A stretch of DNA of 64,000 nt. It comes from Fischerella thermalis PCC 7521. GTDB lineage: Bacteria; Cyanobacteriota; Cyanobacteriia; Cyanobacteriales; Nostocaceae. A program made the translations under genes and the position numbers. The DNA lies in contig NZ_AJLL01000081.1 of assembly GCF_000317225.1 (NCBI RefSeq), positions 1 through 64,000 on the forward strand, in the 5' to 3' direction. Shown in pieces: positions 55,324 through 64,000 of the stretch. The notes below the pieces were generated by a model. The model saw nothing but the letters and a program-made list of their open reading frames with translations. It ran no database searches and was not told the DNA's origin. Each line of letters starts with the position of its first letter. The first letter of the stretch is position 1.

Positions 55324-55800
55324 ATGAGAATTGACAAACGACAAATAACTATTATTGGTTGCGGAAATGTTAACCGCAGTGATGATGCTGTGGGTGTCAT
55401 AGTCGCTCAACGCCTACAGCAATATCTTGCGGAACATCCCCATCCTCATGTGCAAGTTTATGATTGTGGTACTGCTGGTATGGAAGTGATGTTTCAAGCA
55501 AGAGGTTGTAAGCAGTTAATTATTATTGATGCAAGTACAACAGGTTCCGAACCGGGTGCTGTATTTAAAGTTCCAGGAAAAGAACTAGAGACCCTGCCAG
55601 AAGCAAGTTATAATTTGCATGATTTTCGTTGGGATAATGCTTTAGCCGCAGGCAGAAAAATCTTTCAGAATGATTTTCCCCAAGAGGTGATAGTTTATTT
55701 AATTGAAGCGGCGAATCTTGATTTTGGTTGGGAGTTGAGTCCTGCTGTTAAAGATTCTGCCGACTTGGTTTTTGCAGAAATTAAGGCAATGATTGAATAG
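55324..55800 (+). CDS. Hydrogenase maturation protease (HupW/HoxW type)
   Basis: 158 residues. TIIGCGNVNRSDDAVGVIVA is the N-terminal motif (usual form GIGN-x4-DDxxG) and DCGTAGMEVMFQARGCKQLIIIDAS carries the nickel-binding Asp. These nickel-dependent endopeptidases trim the C-terminus of the [NiFe]-hydrogenase large subunit after metal insertion. In a diazotroph with heterocysts the uptake-hydrogenase version (HupW) is the likely identity; bidirectional HoxW is the alternative. No hydrogenase gene is in the window. Confidence 0.85.
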   Translation: MRIDKRQITIIGCGNVNRSDDAVGVIVAQRLQQYLAEHPHPHVQVYDCGTAGMEVMFQARGCKQLIIIDASTTGSEPGAVFKVPGKELETLPEASYNLHDFRWDNALAAGRKIFQNDFPQEVIVYLIEAANLDFGWELSPAVKDSADLVFAEIKAMIE

Positions 55801-55853
55801 GGGGTTAGTGGTTAGTAGTTAGTGTCTATCGATCAACAAACAACTAAGAACCA

Positions 55854-56222
55854 CTACGCCATATCCCGATAAACCGATAACTCATCTACTCTCATCTCAA
55901 AAGGCATTCCCTCTTTTTTGGGCGGACAAATGCGAATTTTGGCGCTACTAATAATGTTGCCTAACACTGCTGCCATTGGCACGATTTTTTGCAGAACACG
56001 CCAGTTAGTAATTTGGTCGGGACATTCGACTACTAAAGTCAAAGTATTCGCATGACTAAGAATGTACCAACGACAACTAGATAATAAGTTTTGAATAGTG
56101 CGATCGCAAGCATTAAAAAAATAACTACTAATAGAATTTTCTAGTTGTTGGCGCAATATAATGTCTGCTGAAGTTAGCTGAAGAGGGTGAAAATCATCCT
56201 TTGGTAAAAATTCCTTATTCAT
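55854..56222 (-). CDS. Small unknown protein
   Basis: 122 residues, soluble by composition, containing ACDRTIQNLLSSCRWYILSHANTL and a CPPKKEGMPFE segment. No motif recognised. Convergent with the hydrogenase-protease gene. It may be a conserved protein of N2-fixing cyanobacteria, but I cannot place it. Confidence 0.5.
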   Translation of the reverse strand: MNKEFLPKDDFHPLQLTSADIILRQQLENSISSYFFNACDRTIQNLLSSCRWYILSHANTLTLVVECPDQITNWRVLQKIVPMAAVLGNIISSAKIRICPPKKEGMPFEMRVDELSVYRDMA

Positions 56223-56965
56223 CTCCTTCTCTCTTAATGACTATATAGAATTTACACTCACAATGGTTGAAATTACGGTTTTTATTACTCTCAACGGTTA
56301 CATTAAAACCTCCAGTCATTCTAGATGGCAAGAGTAAATATATTAAAATTAACGTGAGTTTTAAGGGTATAGATTTACCTCTCGTTAAACCATTTTCATG
56401 GTCTGAGAGACTAACAGACCTAATTTTTGACTATTCCATTCCTATGTTGTAGGAGTAGGAGAGCGGAGGGAGGGGTTCGTTGTACTGACGTTAAAATTAA
56501 AATTTATTTTAGATTTGTGTCTGGATTAAGGCTGAAGCAGCAAGTTTACATAGATTATTGATGTTTTCTATCTACAAAGCAATACTTCAGGCTTCTATAG
56601 TTCCAGCTAGATTTATAATAAACACAAATAATTAAAAAAAAGAATCCATTGATACTATTGCTGGGTAAAATAATGATCTCCAAGTTAATATCAATGGATT
56701 TTTATATCTATGTTAGAAAATAATTCTCAAGTTCTAAATCATAAAAGTAAACTGCTACACTGTCTATTTTTGAAAACCACACCTTAATAGGCTCAGTCAA
56801 GAGCCTTTTGCTTATAAAAACTGACTATTAATTTATAAAAATAGTTTTGAGAAAATTTATCAAAGATAATTACACTAAAAGCTTATTAATAAAGTAAATC
56901 TTAAATTTTTAGGGTGCGTTACACCGCGTTAACGCACCTCATAATAGCTACATAGTTTCTATTTA
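56223..56965. other. 743-bp gap with two hairpins
   Basis: GGCTC/GAGCC followed by TTTTG at 56790-56810, and a perfect GGTGCGTTA/TAACGCACC stem at 56913-56938 (8-bp loop). A 61-codon open frame at 56267-56452 is not convincing. Otherwise A/T-rich. Confidence 0.5.
56913..56938 (-). terminator. Perfect 9-bp stem after the CBS gene
   Basis: GGTGCGTTA, CACCGCGT, TAACGCACC, 28 bp past the CBS gene's stop; on the minus strand it is followed by CTAAAAATTTAAG, so it may terminate that gene. The same stem sequence is a common cyanobacterial repeat. Confidence 0.5.
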
Positions 56966-57562
56966 TTAACCTACGCTCACTGGATGACATCCATTAGAGA
57001 ATAGTTGTCTTGCTGGTTTTTCTGGCTTGGGTGCGCCATAAAAACATGCTTCTGCTTCGAGTTCGTCTACAAAATCCCAAGCTTCTACAGCTTTTTTGGA
57101 ATCCGCACCGTAGTTACTGGAAATTGAGCGAGCATTTGATATGGCTTTTTGGAGTTCTTTTTGCAAGAAAGCTAATTTGGGTTTTTCCAGGAAGTCACCT
57201 TTGGTAATAATGTCGGTAACAGAAATAATGCCAAGTAATTCACCTTGAATGACAGGCGCACGCCAAACACCCGTATTAGCAAATAGTCGTGCTACGTATT
57301 CTACATCAAGATCGGGATTGACGACGATGCAAGGCTTACTCATGATTTCGTAGACGTGTACCTTTTTGGGATCTTTTCCATAAGCAACCACCTTAGATAC
57401 AATATCTGTCTCAGTCACAATACCGTATGCATCTGCGTCATTTCGAGGTTCTACAATCAACGCCCGTAATTCTTTGAGCCTCATGAGTTTGACTGCTTCT
57501 GCTACAGTAGCCGAACCACGAATAGTAGCTACATCTTGAGTCATAATATGCTTGGCTCTCAT
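56966..57562 (-). CDS. Tandem CBS-domain protein
   Basis: 198 residues from the ATG at 57562, which has GGAGCAG upstream; a start 27 bases further out is less likely. Two CBS motifs: residues 1-60 (MRAKHIMTQDVATIRGSATV, then ELRALIVEPRN) and 75-130 (MSKPCIVVNPDLDVEYVARL, VIQGELLGIISVTDII). CBS pairs bind adenine nucleotides and report energy state. The C-terminal third (KSISSNYG... to PVSVG) is unassigned. Its position next to hydrogenase, molybdenum and nif genes suggests a diazotrophy role, unproven. Confidence 0.85.
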   Translation of the reverse strand: MRAKHIMTQDVATIRGSATVAEAVKLMRLKELRALIVEPRNDADAYGIVTETDIVSKVVAYGKDPKKVHVYEIMSKPCIVVNPDLDVEYVARLFANTGVWRAPVIQGELLGIISVTDIITKGDFLEKPKLAFLQKELQKAISNARSISSNYGADSKKAVEAWDFVDELEAEACFYGAPKPEKPARQLFSNGCHPVSVG

Positions 57563-58395
57563 AATTTCTGCTCCTTTTCCTTTATGCAAGGAAATTGATT
57601 CTGTGATTCTTTCCTAGCTGGGTGAGCGTCGAAGATACACGCCTTGTCTAAATAATTAGGTTAAATTGTAATTCCTGAAAATCACTGCTGTAAAAAGTGA
57701 TTACTACTAAATTTAGTCAATCTTTGTTTTATGATTTCTAAATTACTTTGACTTTTTTAGAATAAGATTTACGCCTTCGCCCATCATTAATTATCTGAAA
57801 TATATTTTGATTTCTCTAGGTTGAGAATTTAGTCAAAGTTTAGAAAATCATTAATTGAGAGAGCGTAATTACTTTTCACTACTGAATATTTCGATCTTCA
57901 GGAAACAATTTATCCTACATTTATATCTTATATTGATCACAAAATAAAGCAAGAGATTAGTTATAAAACTTTGCACTAATATTAGTTAATAGAACATTAA
58001 TAAAAACTAAATTTCAGATAGATATTGTCATTTTTATAGTAAGTAGTCATTCCTGATTTAAATGATATTTAGATATGTTTATTGTCAATAATAGATTATC
58101 AAAATTGTTATATTATTGATATTTTATGTCATTGTCCCCTTCAGTATAAACCTCGCAATATTGAATTTTGCAAAAGTTTGCTAATTGGCATAACAGCTAC
58201 CGAAGAACCAAAGGTTTACAGTCACATTAACATAGGAGAATATCCTTGATAAAAGTAAATTTGAGCAAAAGTAATAACATATCTAGGAGTTAAATAAGTA
58301 TAAAAAAATATCTTCTAAAAAAAATCTAAAGAAATACATACTAATTTTCTTAAATAGATAACATAAGTTAGGAAAATAATCGAAGATACAAAAAG
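57563..58395. other. Leader region of the CBS and Mop genes
   Basis: About 830 bp, very A/T-rich, no ORF. A near-miss NtcA site (GTA with nine rather than eight bases to TAC) is at about 57691. Several A/T hairpins are too weak to name. Confidence 0.4.
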
Positions 58396-58605
58396 ATGAA
58401 AATCAGCGCTCGTAATACCCTAAAAGCTACTGTGAAAAAAGTCGTACCAGGATCTGTAAACACCGAAGTGACATTAGAATTAGCACCTGGAGTAGAGGTA
58501 ACTGCTATTATTACAAAAGCTTCAGCAGATAGTTTGCAGCTAGCTGAAGGTAAAGAAGCTTATGCAGTTGTAAAAGCAACAGATGTGATGGTTGCTGTTG
58601 ATTAA
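58396..58605 (+). CDS. TOBE-domain molybdate-binding protein (Mop type)
   Basis: 69 residues, just one Mop/TOBE domain: SARNTLKATVKKVVPGSVNTEV and ADSLQLAEGKEAYAVVKATDVMV. Such molbindins bind molybdate or related oxyanions and buffer Mo for cofactor synthesis. The proximity to the nif genes (FeMo-cofactor) makes molybdenum storage for nitrogenase likely. No RBS of note before the ATG. Confidence 0.87.
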   Translation: MKISARNTLKATVKKVVPGSVNTEVTLELAPGVEVTAIITKASADSLQLAEGKEAYAVVKATDVMVAVD

Positions 58606-58686
58606 AAAACTATTTAGTTCTTTGTTGGTGGTTGGTGGTTGATTGTAGGAGCAAACAACTAACAACAACCAACAAAAAAACACAAT

Positions 58687-59631
58687 TCAATTAACTAATT
58701 TCATCATTGCTTGAATAAAATTGTGGGTAATTGATAAACTATCAACTACCATAGCAGCACACAACAACATCATGTAAAGAATAGAGTAAAGAAAAAGCGA
58801 TCGCGCTGATTGTTTATTCTCTGAATCTTGCAAAAGCGCCCAGGCTTTTTTAATAAAAATAGCTCCCATAATAAAGGCTATACAGCCATAGACAGTACCT
58901 ACTGCTTGTAGAGGATAGATCAACAAAAATGTAGCAGGGACAAGAATTAAAGTATATACCCAAATTTGCCGGGCAGCTGTGATATTATCAGTAACCACAG
59001 GCAGCATGGGTACACCTACCTTGGCATAATCTTCGCTAATCATCAAGGCTAACGCCCAAAAATGGGGAGGTGTCCATAAAAAAACGATCGCAAATAATAA
59101 CCACGCTGTCCAACTCAGTGTACCTGTAACCGCAGCCCAACCCACCAACACAGGAACAGCTCCAGCAGCACCACCAATGACAATGTTCAGTGAAGTATGG
59201 CGTTTGAGTAAATGAGTGTAGACGCCTACATAAAATAAAATCCCCGACATTGCTAGTAAAGCACTGAGCAAATTTACAAATACTGTCAACAATGTAAAAG
59301 AAATACAAGCTAAAGCGATCGCAAATATTAAAGCATGATTAGGTTGGACACGACCAGAAGGTAAAGGACGATGGCGCGTGCGTTCCATTTCATAATCAAT
59401 ATCGCGATCGTAGACGCAATTAAAAGTTTGAGCGCTAGCAGCAGCAAAAGTACCACCAGCCAAAGTTACTAGTAGCAATATTGGATCTAATTTCCCCTCA
59501 GATGCGATCGACATACTAGCAACTGTCGTAATCAATAGCAAAGGAATAATTCGAGGTTTTGTTAATTGATAGTAACTCTGAACGACTTGTAAAAAGTTGT
59601 GATAGTGGCGCGTGACGGTATTCCCTGTCAT
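58687..59631 (-). CDS. ctaB: Heme O synthase (protoheme IX farnesyltransferase)
   Basis: 314 residues from the ATG at 59631, preferred over the upstream start because the family begins near the SYYQLTKPRIIPLLL segment. The prenyltransferase motifs are NCVYDRDIDYEMERTRHRPLPSG (first Asp-rich site) and MLPVVTDNITAARQI (second). About eight hydrophobic helices. It converts heme B to heme O for heme-copper oxidases. Distance from ctaCDE is about 4 kb; ctaA is not in the window. Confidence 0.9.
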   Translation of the reverse strand: MTGNTVTRHYHNFLQVVQSYYQLTKPRIIPLLLITTVASMSIASEGKLDPILLLVTLAGGTFAAASAQTFNCVYDRDIDYEMERTRHRPLPSGRVQPNHALIFAIALACISFTLLTVFVNLLSALLAMSGILFYVGVYTHLLKRHTSLNIVIGGAAGAVPVLVGWAAVTGTLSWTAWLLFAIVFLWTPPHFWALALMISEDYAKVGVPMLPVVTDNITAARQIWVYTLILVPATFLLIYPLQAVGTVYGCIAFIMGAIFIKKAWALLQDSENKQSARSLFLYSILYMMLLCAAMVVDSLSITHNFIQAMMKLVN

Positions 59632-59764
59632 ATTTTTACTATTAAATGGGGCGTGGGGTGTAAGGGTGTAGGAAAAGTTATATTTCCATATTTGCTTGTG
59701 GAGATTTTCCCGTGATTGACTGTCTTGAAAATATAGTAGAAGGCATATCTGCATATTTTTCAGT

Positions 59765-59835
59765 CCGTTTTAACGGACTTTAGCTATAAGCCTGGAACTT
59801 TAGTTCCAGGCATACTCAAATTGAGGTGCAATATC
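59765..59835. repeat. Dispersed repeat with GTCCGTTTTAACGGAC
   Basis: Sequence GTCCGTTTTAACGGAC, then GGAACTTTAGTTCCAGGC, then AGGTGCAATAT; it matches 46020-46090 with scattered changes. It lies 60-130 bp upstream of ctaB. Confidence 0.65.
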
Positions 59836-59894
59836 TAAATATTCTAAAAATAATTAAAAATCAACCAATAACCTAATTCATAACAAACATATAA

Positions 59895-60146
59895 TTACCT
59901 ATTCACAATTCGGACATAAATGTTACGAGCAATTTCCTTACTAATCTTTATTCTTCCTTGCCTGAGGTTGATCACAACATTAGGAAATTGCTGTTCTACA
60001 GTAAAGTATGTTCCTGGAGTTAGACCTAAAGATATCACTTGATTTAGAATCTTTTCGTCCTGAGTGTTACAGAATTGAATAATTCCTTGCTCTCCTATTT
60101 TCAGTAATTCTAATGAAGAACCAGTGACATTGAAACCGTTAAACAT
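59895..60146 (-). CDS. FeoA-domain protein
   Basis: 83 residues. GEQGIIQFCNTQDEKILNQV and LGLTPGTYFTVEQQFPN are the SH3-like FeoA fold, which assists the ferrous transporter FeoB. No feoB is adjacent; in heterocystous cyanobacteria a FeoA-like gene follows fdxH, so it may serve iron supply to nitrogenase. Confident of the domain, not of the exact role. Confidence 0.8.
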   Translation of the reverse strand: MFNGFNVTGSSLELLKIGEQGIIQFCNTQDEKILNQVISLGLTPGTYFTVEQQFPNVVINLRQGRIKISKEIARNIYVRIVNR

Positions 60147-60180
60147 TTAGTAGTTAGTGGTTAATTGTTGGTTGTTGTAG

Positions 60181-60200
60181 AGACGTGCCATGGCACGTCT
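60181..60200. repeat. 20-bp perfect palindrome
   Basis: AGACGTGCCATGGCACGTCT, same as the core at 32660-32683. Confidence 0.85.
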
Positions 60201-60465
60201 GGTACATTGGTTAGTGGTTAGTAGTGTTTAAATACTAGATATTTAAGTTAGTTGTAAAATAAAACTAAAGAATAAACCAACATCTATAAAATTACGTTAT
60301 CTTATAATTAAGAACAATATTTGAAAAATAATTGCTATAAACTACTTACTTCAGTCAGTATAAAATCCTTATTCTTCATTAATAAAGAAGTCATAGCTGT
60401 GTAATAGCTATGACCTCAAGAATAGCTAAGGAAAGAAAAATAAAAGGGAGAAAAAAATGAGAGGT

Positions 60466-60765
60466 TTAAACAAGATAAGGTTCTTGATGTGTTTTAATTG
60501 TGCAATTAGAACGGGGATAGGTAACGCAAAGTAATGCGAATCCTTTAGAAATCTGCTCATCATCTAAAAAGATTTGCTCAGATTGATCTACTTCGCCTTC
60601 AACTACCTTACCAACACAGCTAGAGCAAGAACCAGAGTGGCAAGAGAAGGGTAATTCAATACCATTTTCTTCTGCTGCATCTAAGATAGTAGTATCTTCA
60701 TCAACTTCAATTGTGGCGTCAAGGTCTTCTTTTTTGTTGATTAATCTTACTTGGTAGGTAGCCAT
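60466..60765 (-). CDS. fdxH: Heterocyst [2Fe-2S] ferredoxin
   Basis: 99 residues. Plant-type ferredoxin with the cluster ligands in [13 protein letters not shown] (three cysteines) and the fourth in [29 protein letters not shown] and the ending HQEPYLV match FdxH, the direct electron donor to nitrogenase reductase in heterocysts, and differ from the vegetative PetF. Downstream of hesAB as in Anabaena. Confidence 0.96.
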   Translation of the reverse strand: MATYQVRLINKKEDLDATIEVDEDTTILDAAEENGIELPFSCHSGSCSSCVGKVVEGEVDQSEQIFLDDEQISKGFALLCVTYPRSNCTIKTHQEPYLV

Positions 60766-60861
60766 TTTTGTGTTCTCCTCAAAAAAACTTGGTTGTTAGT
60801 TGTTAGTTGATAGTTGTTCGTTCCAAACAACAAGCAACAAAGAACAAGCAACATTTATTAA

Positions 60862-61233
60862 TTAGCTGCAAGGTACACCTGCTGATGAGCAATCACTCGT
60901 TTTAAATGATTTGCCGCAACCGCAAGTTTCTGTTGCATTGGGGTTGATAAATTTGAAGCCACCTTCCATTACACCGTCGATAAAATCTATGACGATTCCT
61001 TCAAGTAATGGCGCGCTTTTAGCATCAACGTAAAGGATTACTTTACCTTGCTGGATAACTAGATCGTCTGGTTTTGGTTGACTGGTGACATCCATGGCAT
61101 ATTCATAACCACTGCAACCACCATCTTTAACAGATATACGGATACCTTTTGTCGCGCCATTGGCATCAGGAGCAGAACCTGCCAAAAATGCCCGTAGACG
61201 AAATTCTGCTTTTTCTGTCAAAGTAACAGTCAT
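60862..61233 (-). CDS. hesB: HesB iron-sulfur assembly protein
   Basis: 123 residues of the IscA/HesB (A-type carrier) family. The three ligand cysteines are in DGGCSGYEYAM (about 39) and ETCGCGKSF (about 102, 104). It carries Fe-S clusters to target proteins, probably nitrogenase components. It lies between hesA and fdxH. Confidence 0.93.
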   Translation of the reverse strand: MTVTLTEKAEFRLRAFLAGSAPDANGATKGIRISVKDGGCSGYEYAMDVTSQPKPDDLVIQQGKVILYVDAKSAPLLEGIVIDFIDGVMEGGFKFINPNATETCGCGKSFKTSDCSSAGVPCS

Positions 61234-61332
61234 TAGACCTCCTGACTTTTAAAAATTAGTTGTTTGTTGGTAGTTGGTAGTTGATTGTTAGTTGTTCCAA
61301 ACAACAAAGAACAAACAACAAACAACAATTTA

Positions 61333-62121
61333 CTAATGACTAATGACTGTGGATTTTGATTGCAAGTATCTCCAAGGTGCATCGTTACCGCATACTGGAC
61401 AGCAGCGATCGCGATAAGAACGGCGCTTAGCAAATTCCATGCGGGTCAAATCCATCGTCAGTAGTTGCGATAACAAAGGTTGACTATAACCAGTGATCAG
61501 CTTGATTGCTTCCAAAGCCGTCAAACAAGCAAGAGTACCCGATACAGCACCTAAAACTGCAAACCCACGTCTATCCCAGTCTGGTTTTTCTGGAAATAGG
61601 CAAGATAAACAAGGTGTCACACCAGGAATAATCGTAGTCAGGTAAGCCTCCATCCCGTCCATTGCTGCTTCTACCATTGGCTTACGCCAACGTACACAAG
61701 CTGCATTTAGCAAATCGCGTTCCGTAAAATTATGGGCGCAGTCTAGTGCCATATCAGCAGATTGCACCAAGGAGTCTACATTCTCCTGATTAATATATTC
61801 ATGAACCGCTTCCACCTTGACATCAGGATTGATGGCTTCGAGAGTTTCCTTTGCCTTGAAAACTCTTGGCTGACCAACCCAATCGTGCGTCATCAAAATT
61901 TGACGATTCATATCATCTAGTCGCAAGTCACCACCCCGGACTAGGATCAGCCGACCAACACCTGCTACTGCTAGGTAAAGCGCTGCTGTACCACCTAATC
62001 CTCCCACACCCGTCACCAGAACAGTTGCTGACTTGAGACGCTTCTGCGCTACTTCGCCAAAATTTGGGAGCATCATTTGGCGACGGTAACGTTCTAACTC
62101 GGTAGGCGTTAGGTCTATCAC
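61333..62121 (-). CDS. hesA: HesA, ThiF/MoeB-like adenylyltransferase
   Basis: 262 residues, E1-like fold: the nucleotide loop GVGGLGGTAALYLA (about 37-50), RQ-R-L acceptor region, and the zinc cysteines CLSC at about 185 and CCPVC at about 243. HesA is always next to nif genes in heterocyst formers and is thought to activate molybdenum or sulfur carrier proteins. Its start is 10 bp after nifW. Confidence 0.94.
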   Translation of the reverse strand: MIDLTPTELERYRRQMMLPNFGEVAQKRLKSATVLVTGVGGLGGTAALYLAVAGVGRLILVRGGDLRLDDMNRQILMTHDWVGQPRVFKAKETLEAINPDVKVEAVHEYINQENVDSLVQSADMALDCAHNFTERDLLNAACVRWRKPMVEAAMDGMEAYLTTIIPGVTPCLSCLFPEKPDWDRRGFAVLGAVSGTLACLTALEAIKLITGYSQPLLSQLLTMDLTRMEFAKRRSYRDRCCPVCGNDAPWRYLQSKSTVISH

Positions 62122-62131
62122 TTTTTACCTC

Positions 62132-62449
62132 CTAATCAGAAGTGATTTCTGTCAGCGTGACTACATTTTTAGGCTTCTGTTTAAATACTTTGAACAGCTT
62201 TTGTTCTTGAGGTGTGGATTCCAGAAAAACCTGATAAGCTTTTTGCAAAGCCTCACAATATTTATTTAATCTCTCTTCTACACTCAAGTCAGTATAATTC
62301 TCATCAATTTCTTGAATAGATTGAGAGAATTTTTTCAAAATATGTAGGCGATTTACACTTACAACTTTTTGGTCATAAGGTAAACCAAAAAAATCAAAAT
62401 ATTCCTCTGCTTGTGTGAGCTTTTGGAATTTACTCCAATCTTCGCTCAT
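62132..62449 (-). CDS. nifW: Nitrogenase-stabilizing protein NifW
   Basis: 105 residues with LTQAEEYFDFFGLPYDQKVV at the N-terminus. NifW protects or assembles nitrogenase component I under oxygen stress. Its ATG overlaps the DUF683 stop by 4 bp, indicating coupled translation. Confidence 0.94.
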   Translation of the reverse strand: MSEDWSKFQKLTQAEEYFDFFGLPYDQKVVSVNRLHILKKFSQSIQEIDENYTDLSVEERLNKYCEALQKAYQVFLESTPQEQKLFKVFKQKPKNVVTLTEITSD

Positions 62450-62646
62450 TGCTTTTGCTCCATAATTTTTAGTTGTTGTTTTAGTTCATCCATCTGGCGA
62501 TAAATTTCATAAGTTGCAGCAGCTACATCCATGATTTTTTGATAATCTGTTGGTAGTCCCTCTGCCAAATCATGCAGATCCATTTTCATTTGACCTGCTT
62601 TACTGTTGAGGCGTTTGATTTGAGTTTTTAATTCTTCAATGTTCAT
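62446..62646 (-). CDS. Nif-cluster small protein DUF683
   Basis: 66 residues, helical (LKTQIKRLNSKAGQMKMDLH, then TDYQKIMDVAAATYEIYRQM). DUF683 proteins are found only among nif genes; the cyanobacterial homologue CCE_0567 is a small iron-binding helical protein. Role in nitrogenase maturation not settled. Confidence 0.85.
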   Translation of the reverse strand: MNIEELKTQIKRLNSKAGQMKMDLHDLAEGLPTDYQKIMDVAAATYEIYRQMDELKQQLKIMEQKQ

Positions 62647-62692
62647 TTGTTGGTGGTTATTCTTGACAATAGACCATTGACTCTTGACAAAA

Positions 62693-63169
62693 TCACAACC
62701 TTCCCACTTCAGGAAATCTTTGAGCTAATTCCACACCTTTTTGAACTAGTTTTTCTCCTTCTTCTGCTACTTTTTCCAGTGATTCAAAACCGAAACGATG
62801 AGCATCTCTTAGGGTTTTAACTGCTAACAACAAACGACCAGAAAAAACTAGCGCCCAGCCAAAACCTTCATGACTTAAATCAACTACAACTTGAGATAAC
62901 AAACCTGTTTCTTTTTCAATGCAGGCAGCGACAGCGCGATAAAATGCCATAATTCGCCCAATTGTTACTGGATCAACTTCACCCTCCACAGAAATTTCGC
63001 GTTTCTTTTGTTTGCTAACTATAAAGGGTTTAAGGATTAATTCATCCGACCAATTGCGATACACACCGTAACTATCTTGTCCACGAATTTGTTGGACGAT
63101 CGCTTGCAAAAAAGGCGAATTTATAACTTGATTTGGGGCGGTTCCGTTGACACTATTAGTTGTACTCAT
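62693..63169 (-). CDS. NifX-associated protein (DUF269)
   Basis: 158 residues (NSPFLQAIVQQIRGQDSYGV, VGRIMAFYRAVAACIEKETG). A conserved partner of nifX in diazotrophs, thought to act in FeMo-cofactor trafficking. It lies 8 bp after nifX. Confidence 0.88.
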   Translation of the reverse strand: MSTTNSVNGTAPNQVINSPFLQAIVQQIRGQDSYGVYRNWSDELILKPFIVSKQKKREISVEGEVDPVTIGRIMAFYRAVAACIEKETGLLSQVVVDLSHEGFGWALVFSGRLLLAVKTLRDAHRFGFESLEKVAEEGEKLVQKGVELAQRFPEVGRL

Positions 63170-63177
63170 ACAGTTGT

Positions 63178-63582
63178 TTATTCTTCCAGTTCCAATTCAT
63201 CAAAATTCAGATTTTTTTGCTGCAAAGCTTTGCGTAACCAAGGTGGTGGACTACCTTTAAGAGTTTCAACTAATTTGTTGAGCGTATCAGCAATTTCATC
63301 TTGCTCTGAGCGTGCTTTAATTGGAGTGACACCTGTTTTCAGTAATTTGGCAGCAGCACTACTACCAATTGCTGCAACATACACAATTGTGCATTCTTTT
63401 AATGCATTGAGTTTAGGAACAAGTTTATCCTCGTTACCATCTTCTTTGAGGTTTCCATTAAATTTGATAGTTTCTACAAATTGATAACCATCTTTGGAAA
63501 CTTCATAAACATCAATCATCTTTGCCCAACCAAAATGAGCATTGACATGAACTTGATCACTAGTTGTGAAGGCAATTTTCAT
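63178..63582 (-). CDS. nifX: Nitrogenase cofactor carrier NifX
   Basis: 134 residues of the NifX/NifY/NafY group: KIAFTTSDQVHVNAHFGWAK and DVYEVSKDGYQFVETIKF. NifX shuttles NifB-co and related Fe-S cofactor intermediates between NifB and NifEN. It lies between nifN and DUF269. Confidence 0.93.
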   Translation of the reverse strand: MKIAFTTSDQVHVNAHFGWAKMIDVYEVSKDGYQFVETIKFNGNLKEDGNEDKLVPKLNALKECTIVYVAAIGSSAAAKLLKTGVTPIKARSEQDEIADTLNKLVETLKGSPPPWLRKALQQKNLNFDELELEE

Positions 63583-63660
63583 TTTTTGATTAGTAGTTAG
63601 TTGTTAGTTGTTAGTGGTTTACTCCCTACCTCCCCATCTCCTCACACTCCCCCTATTTCC

Positions 63661-64000
63661 CTAATCCCCCTGCACATCTCTATCTCTGACTTTCGTTTCC
63701 TCTGCGTGTAAAAAGAGGTTCCCAATATCAAATAAGAGTTCCATGGTTCCTCGGTAGCCGACTTTGGTAAATTGACCGTTACCTAAGCGATCAAAAATCG
63801 GAATACCCTGGCGATACAGAGGAATTCCTAAACGTTTAGCGATCGCCTGAGTATGGGAATTACCAATCAGCAAATCAGAACCAACTGCTAAGTTTTCAAA
63901 GTCTTCAAAATCGCCGATGGTGACGCTATCGATGGGCAGTTTTTCCAATAGTGGCGATCGCGTTGTGGTGACAGCAGCTTGAATTTCCGCACCCATTGAT
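63661..64000 (-). CDS. nifN: Nitrogenase FeMo-cofactor scaffold NifN, C-terminal part
   Basis: Partial: the stop is at 63661-63663 and the gene runs off the right edge, so only about 113 C-terminal residues are seen. GDFEDFENLAVGSDLLIGNS, then HTQAIAKRLGIPLYRQGIPIFDRLG and TKVGYRGTMELLFDIGNLFL match the C-terminus of NifN/NifK; the genomic order NifN-NifX rules for NifN. NifEN is the scaffold on which the cofactor matures. An internal ATG at 63996 is not the start. Confidence 0.93.
   Translation of the reverse strand, partial: SMGAEIQAAVTTTRSPLLEKLPIDSVTIGDFEDFENLAVGSDLLIGNSHTQAIAKRLGIPLYRQGIPIFDRLGNGQFTKVGYRGTMELLFDIGNLFLHAEETKVRDRDVQGD

Noticed and set aside
56267-56452. 61-codon open frame after the small unknown gene
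   Set aside because: Starts with TTG without a ribosome-binding site, and the translation has no family features.
57691-57705. NtcA-like site GTA-N-TAC upstream of the CBS gene
   Set aside because: Spacer is nine bases instead of eight, and there is no well-placed -10 box; likely chance in A/T-rich DNA.

Overview
The window comes from a filamentous, heterocyst-forming cyanobacterium (Nostocales-like, species not identifiable from the sequence alone). The evidence is a nif gene block in the order known from Nostoc/Anabaena (nifN, nifX, DUF269, DUF683, nifW, hesA, hesB, the heterocyst ferredoxin fdxH, feoA-like), many HIP1 palindromes (GCGATCGC), heptanucleotide tandem repeats between genes, a copper-A-less terminal oxidase operon of the type that is heterocyst-associated in Anabaena, a HupW-like hydrogenase maturation protease, and a tiny ORF ending in the heterocyst-inhibitor pentapeptide RGSGR.

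Layout. 0-1 kb: duplicated hairpin repeats, a 174-bp MITE-like element and a decayed flavodoxin gene. 1-9.4 kb: an alpha/beta-hydrolase fold protein, a double-length ThyX-family protein, a membrane/coiled-coil protein, then an accessory patch with a ribbon-helix-helix-like protein, an iteron-like TGTCTAC array, a basic-tailed unknown protein and a seven-blade WD40 protein. 9.4-11 kb is mostly gene-free but holds the RGSGR mini-ORF. 11-24 kb: argJ, a tandem array of three near-identical candidate small RNA genes, gatB, a D-2-hydroxyacid dehydrogenase, an SDR, murG, a DUF1338 protein and a class-III aminotransferase. 24-35 kb: an AarF/UbiB kinase-like protein, an ABC-2 exporter pair, a large phosphate-binding-protein/DUF4912 fusion, a CoaR-like MerR regulator and an alpha/beta hydrolase.

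36-46 kb is an inorganic-carbon uptake cluster: cmpABCD (ABC bicarbonate transporter), a BicA/SulP bicarbonate symporter and a Na+/H+ antiporter that could recycle the sodium. 46-50 kb carries stress genes (HugZ-like, Dps, pirin, DCC oxidoreductase) and a peptidase fragment. 50-54.6 kb is a five-gene minus-strand respiratory operon (two DUF2231 membrane proteins, then oxidase subunits II, I and III) whose subunit II has lost the CuA ligands. 55-64 kb: hydrogenase protease, CBS protein, Mop/TOBE protein, heme O synthase, then the 3' part of the nif cluster, all nif genes on the minus strand and running off the right edge inside nifN.

No CRISPR array, rRNA, tRNA or intact transposase was seen. 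The observations most worth follow-up are the RGSGR mini-ORF (10.4 kb), the triple small-RNA array (12.4-12.9 kb), the GTCTAC array beside an RHH-like gene (7.0-7.3 kb) and the MITE pair with matching 4-bp target duplications (0.2 and 41.5 kb).
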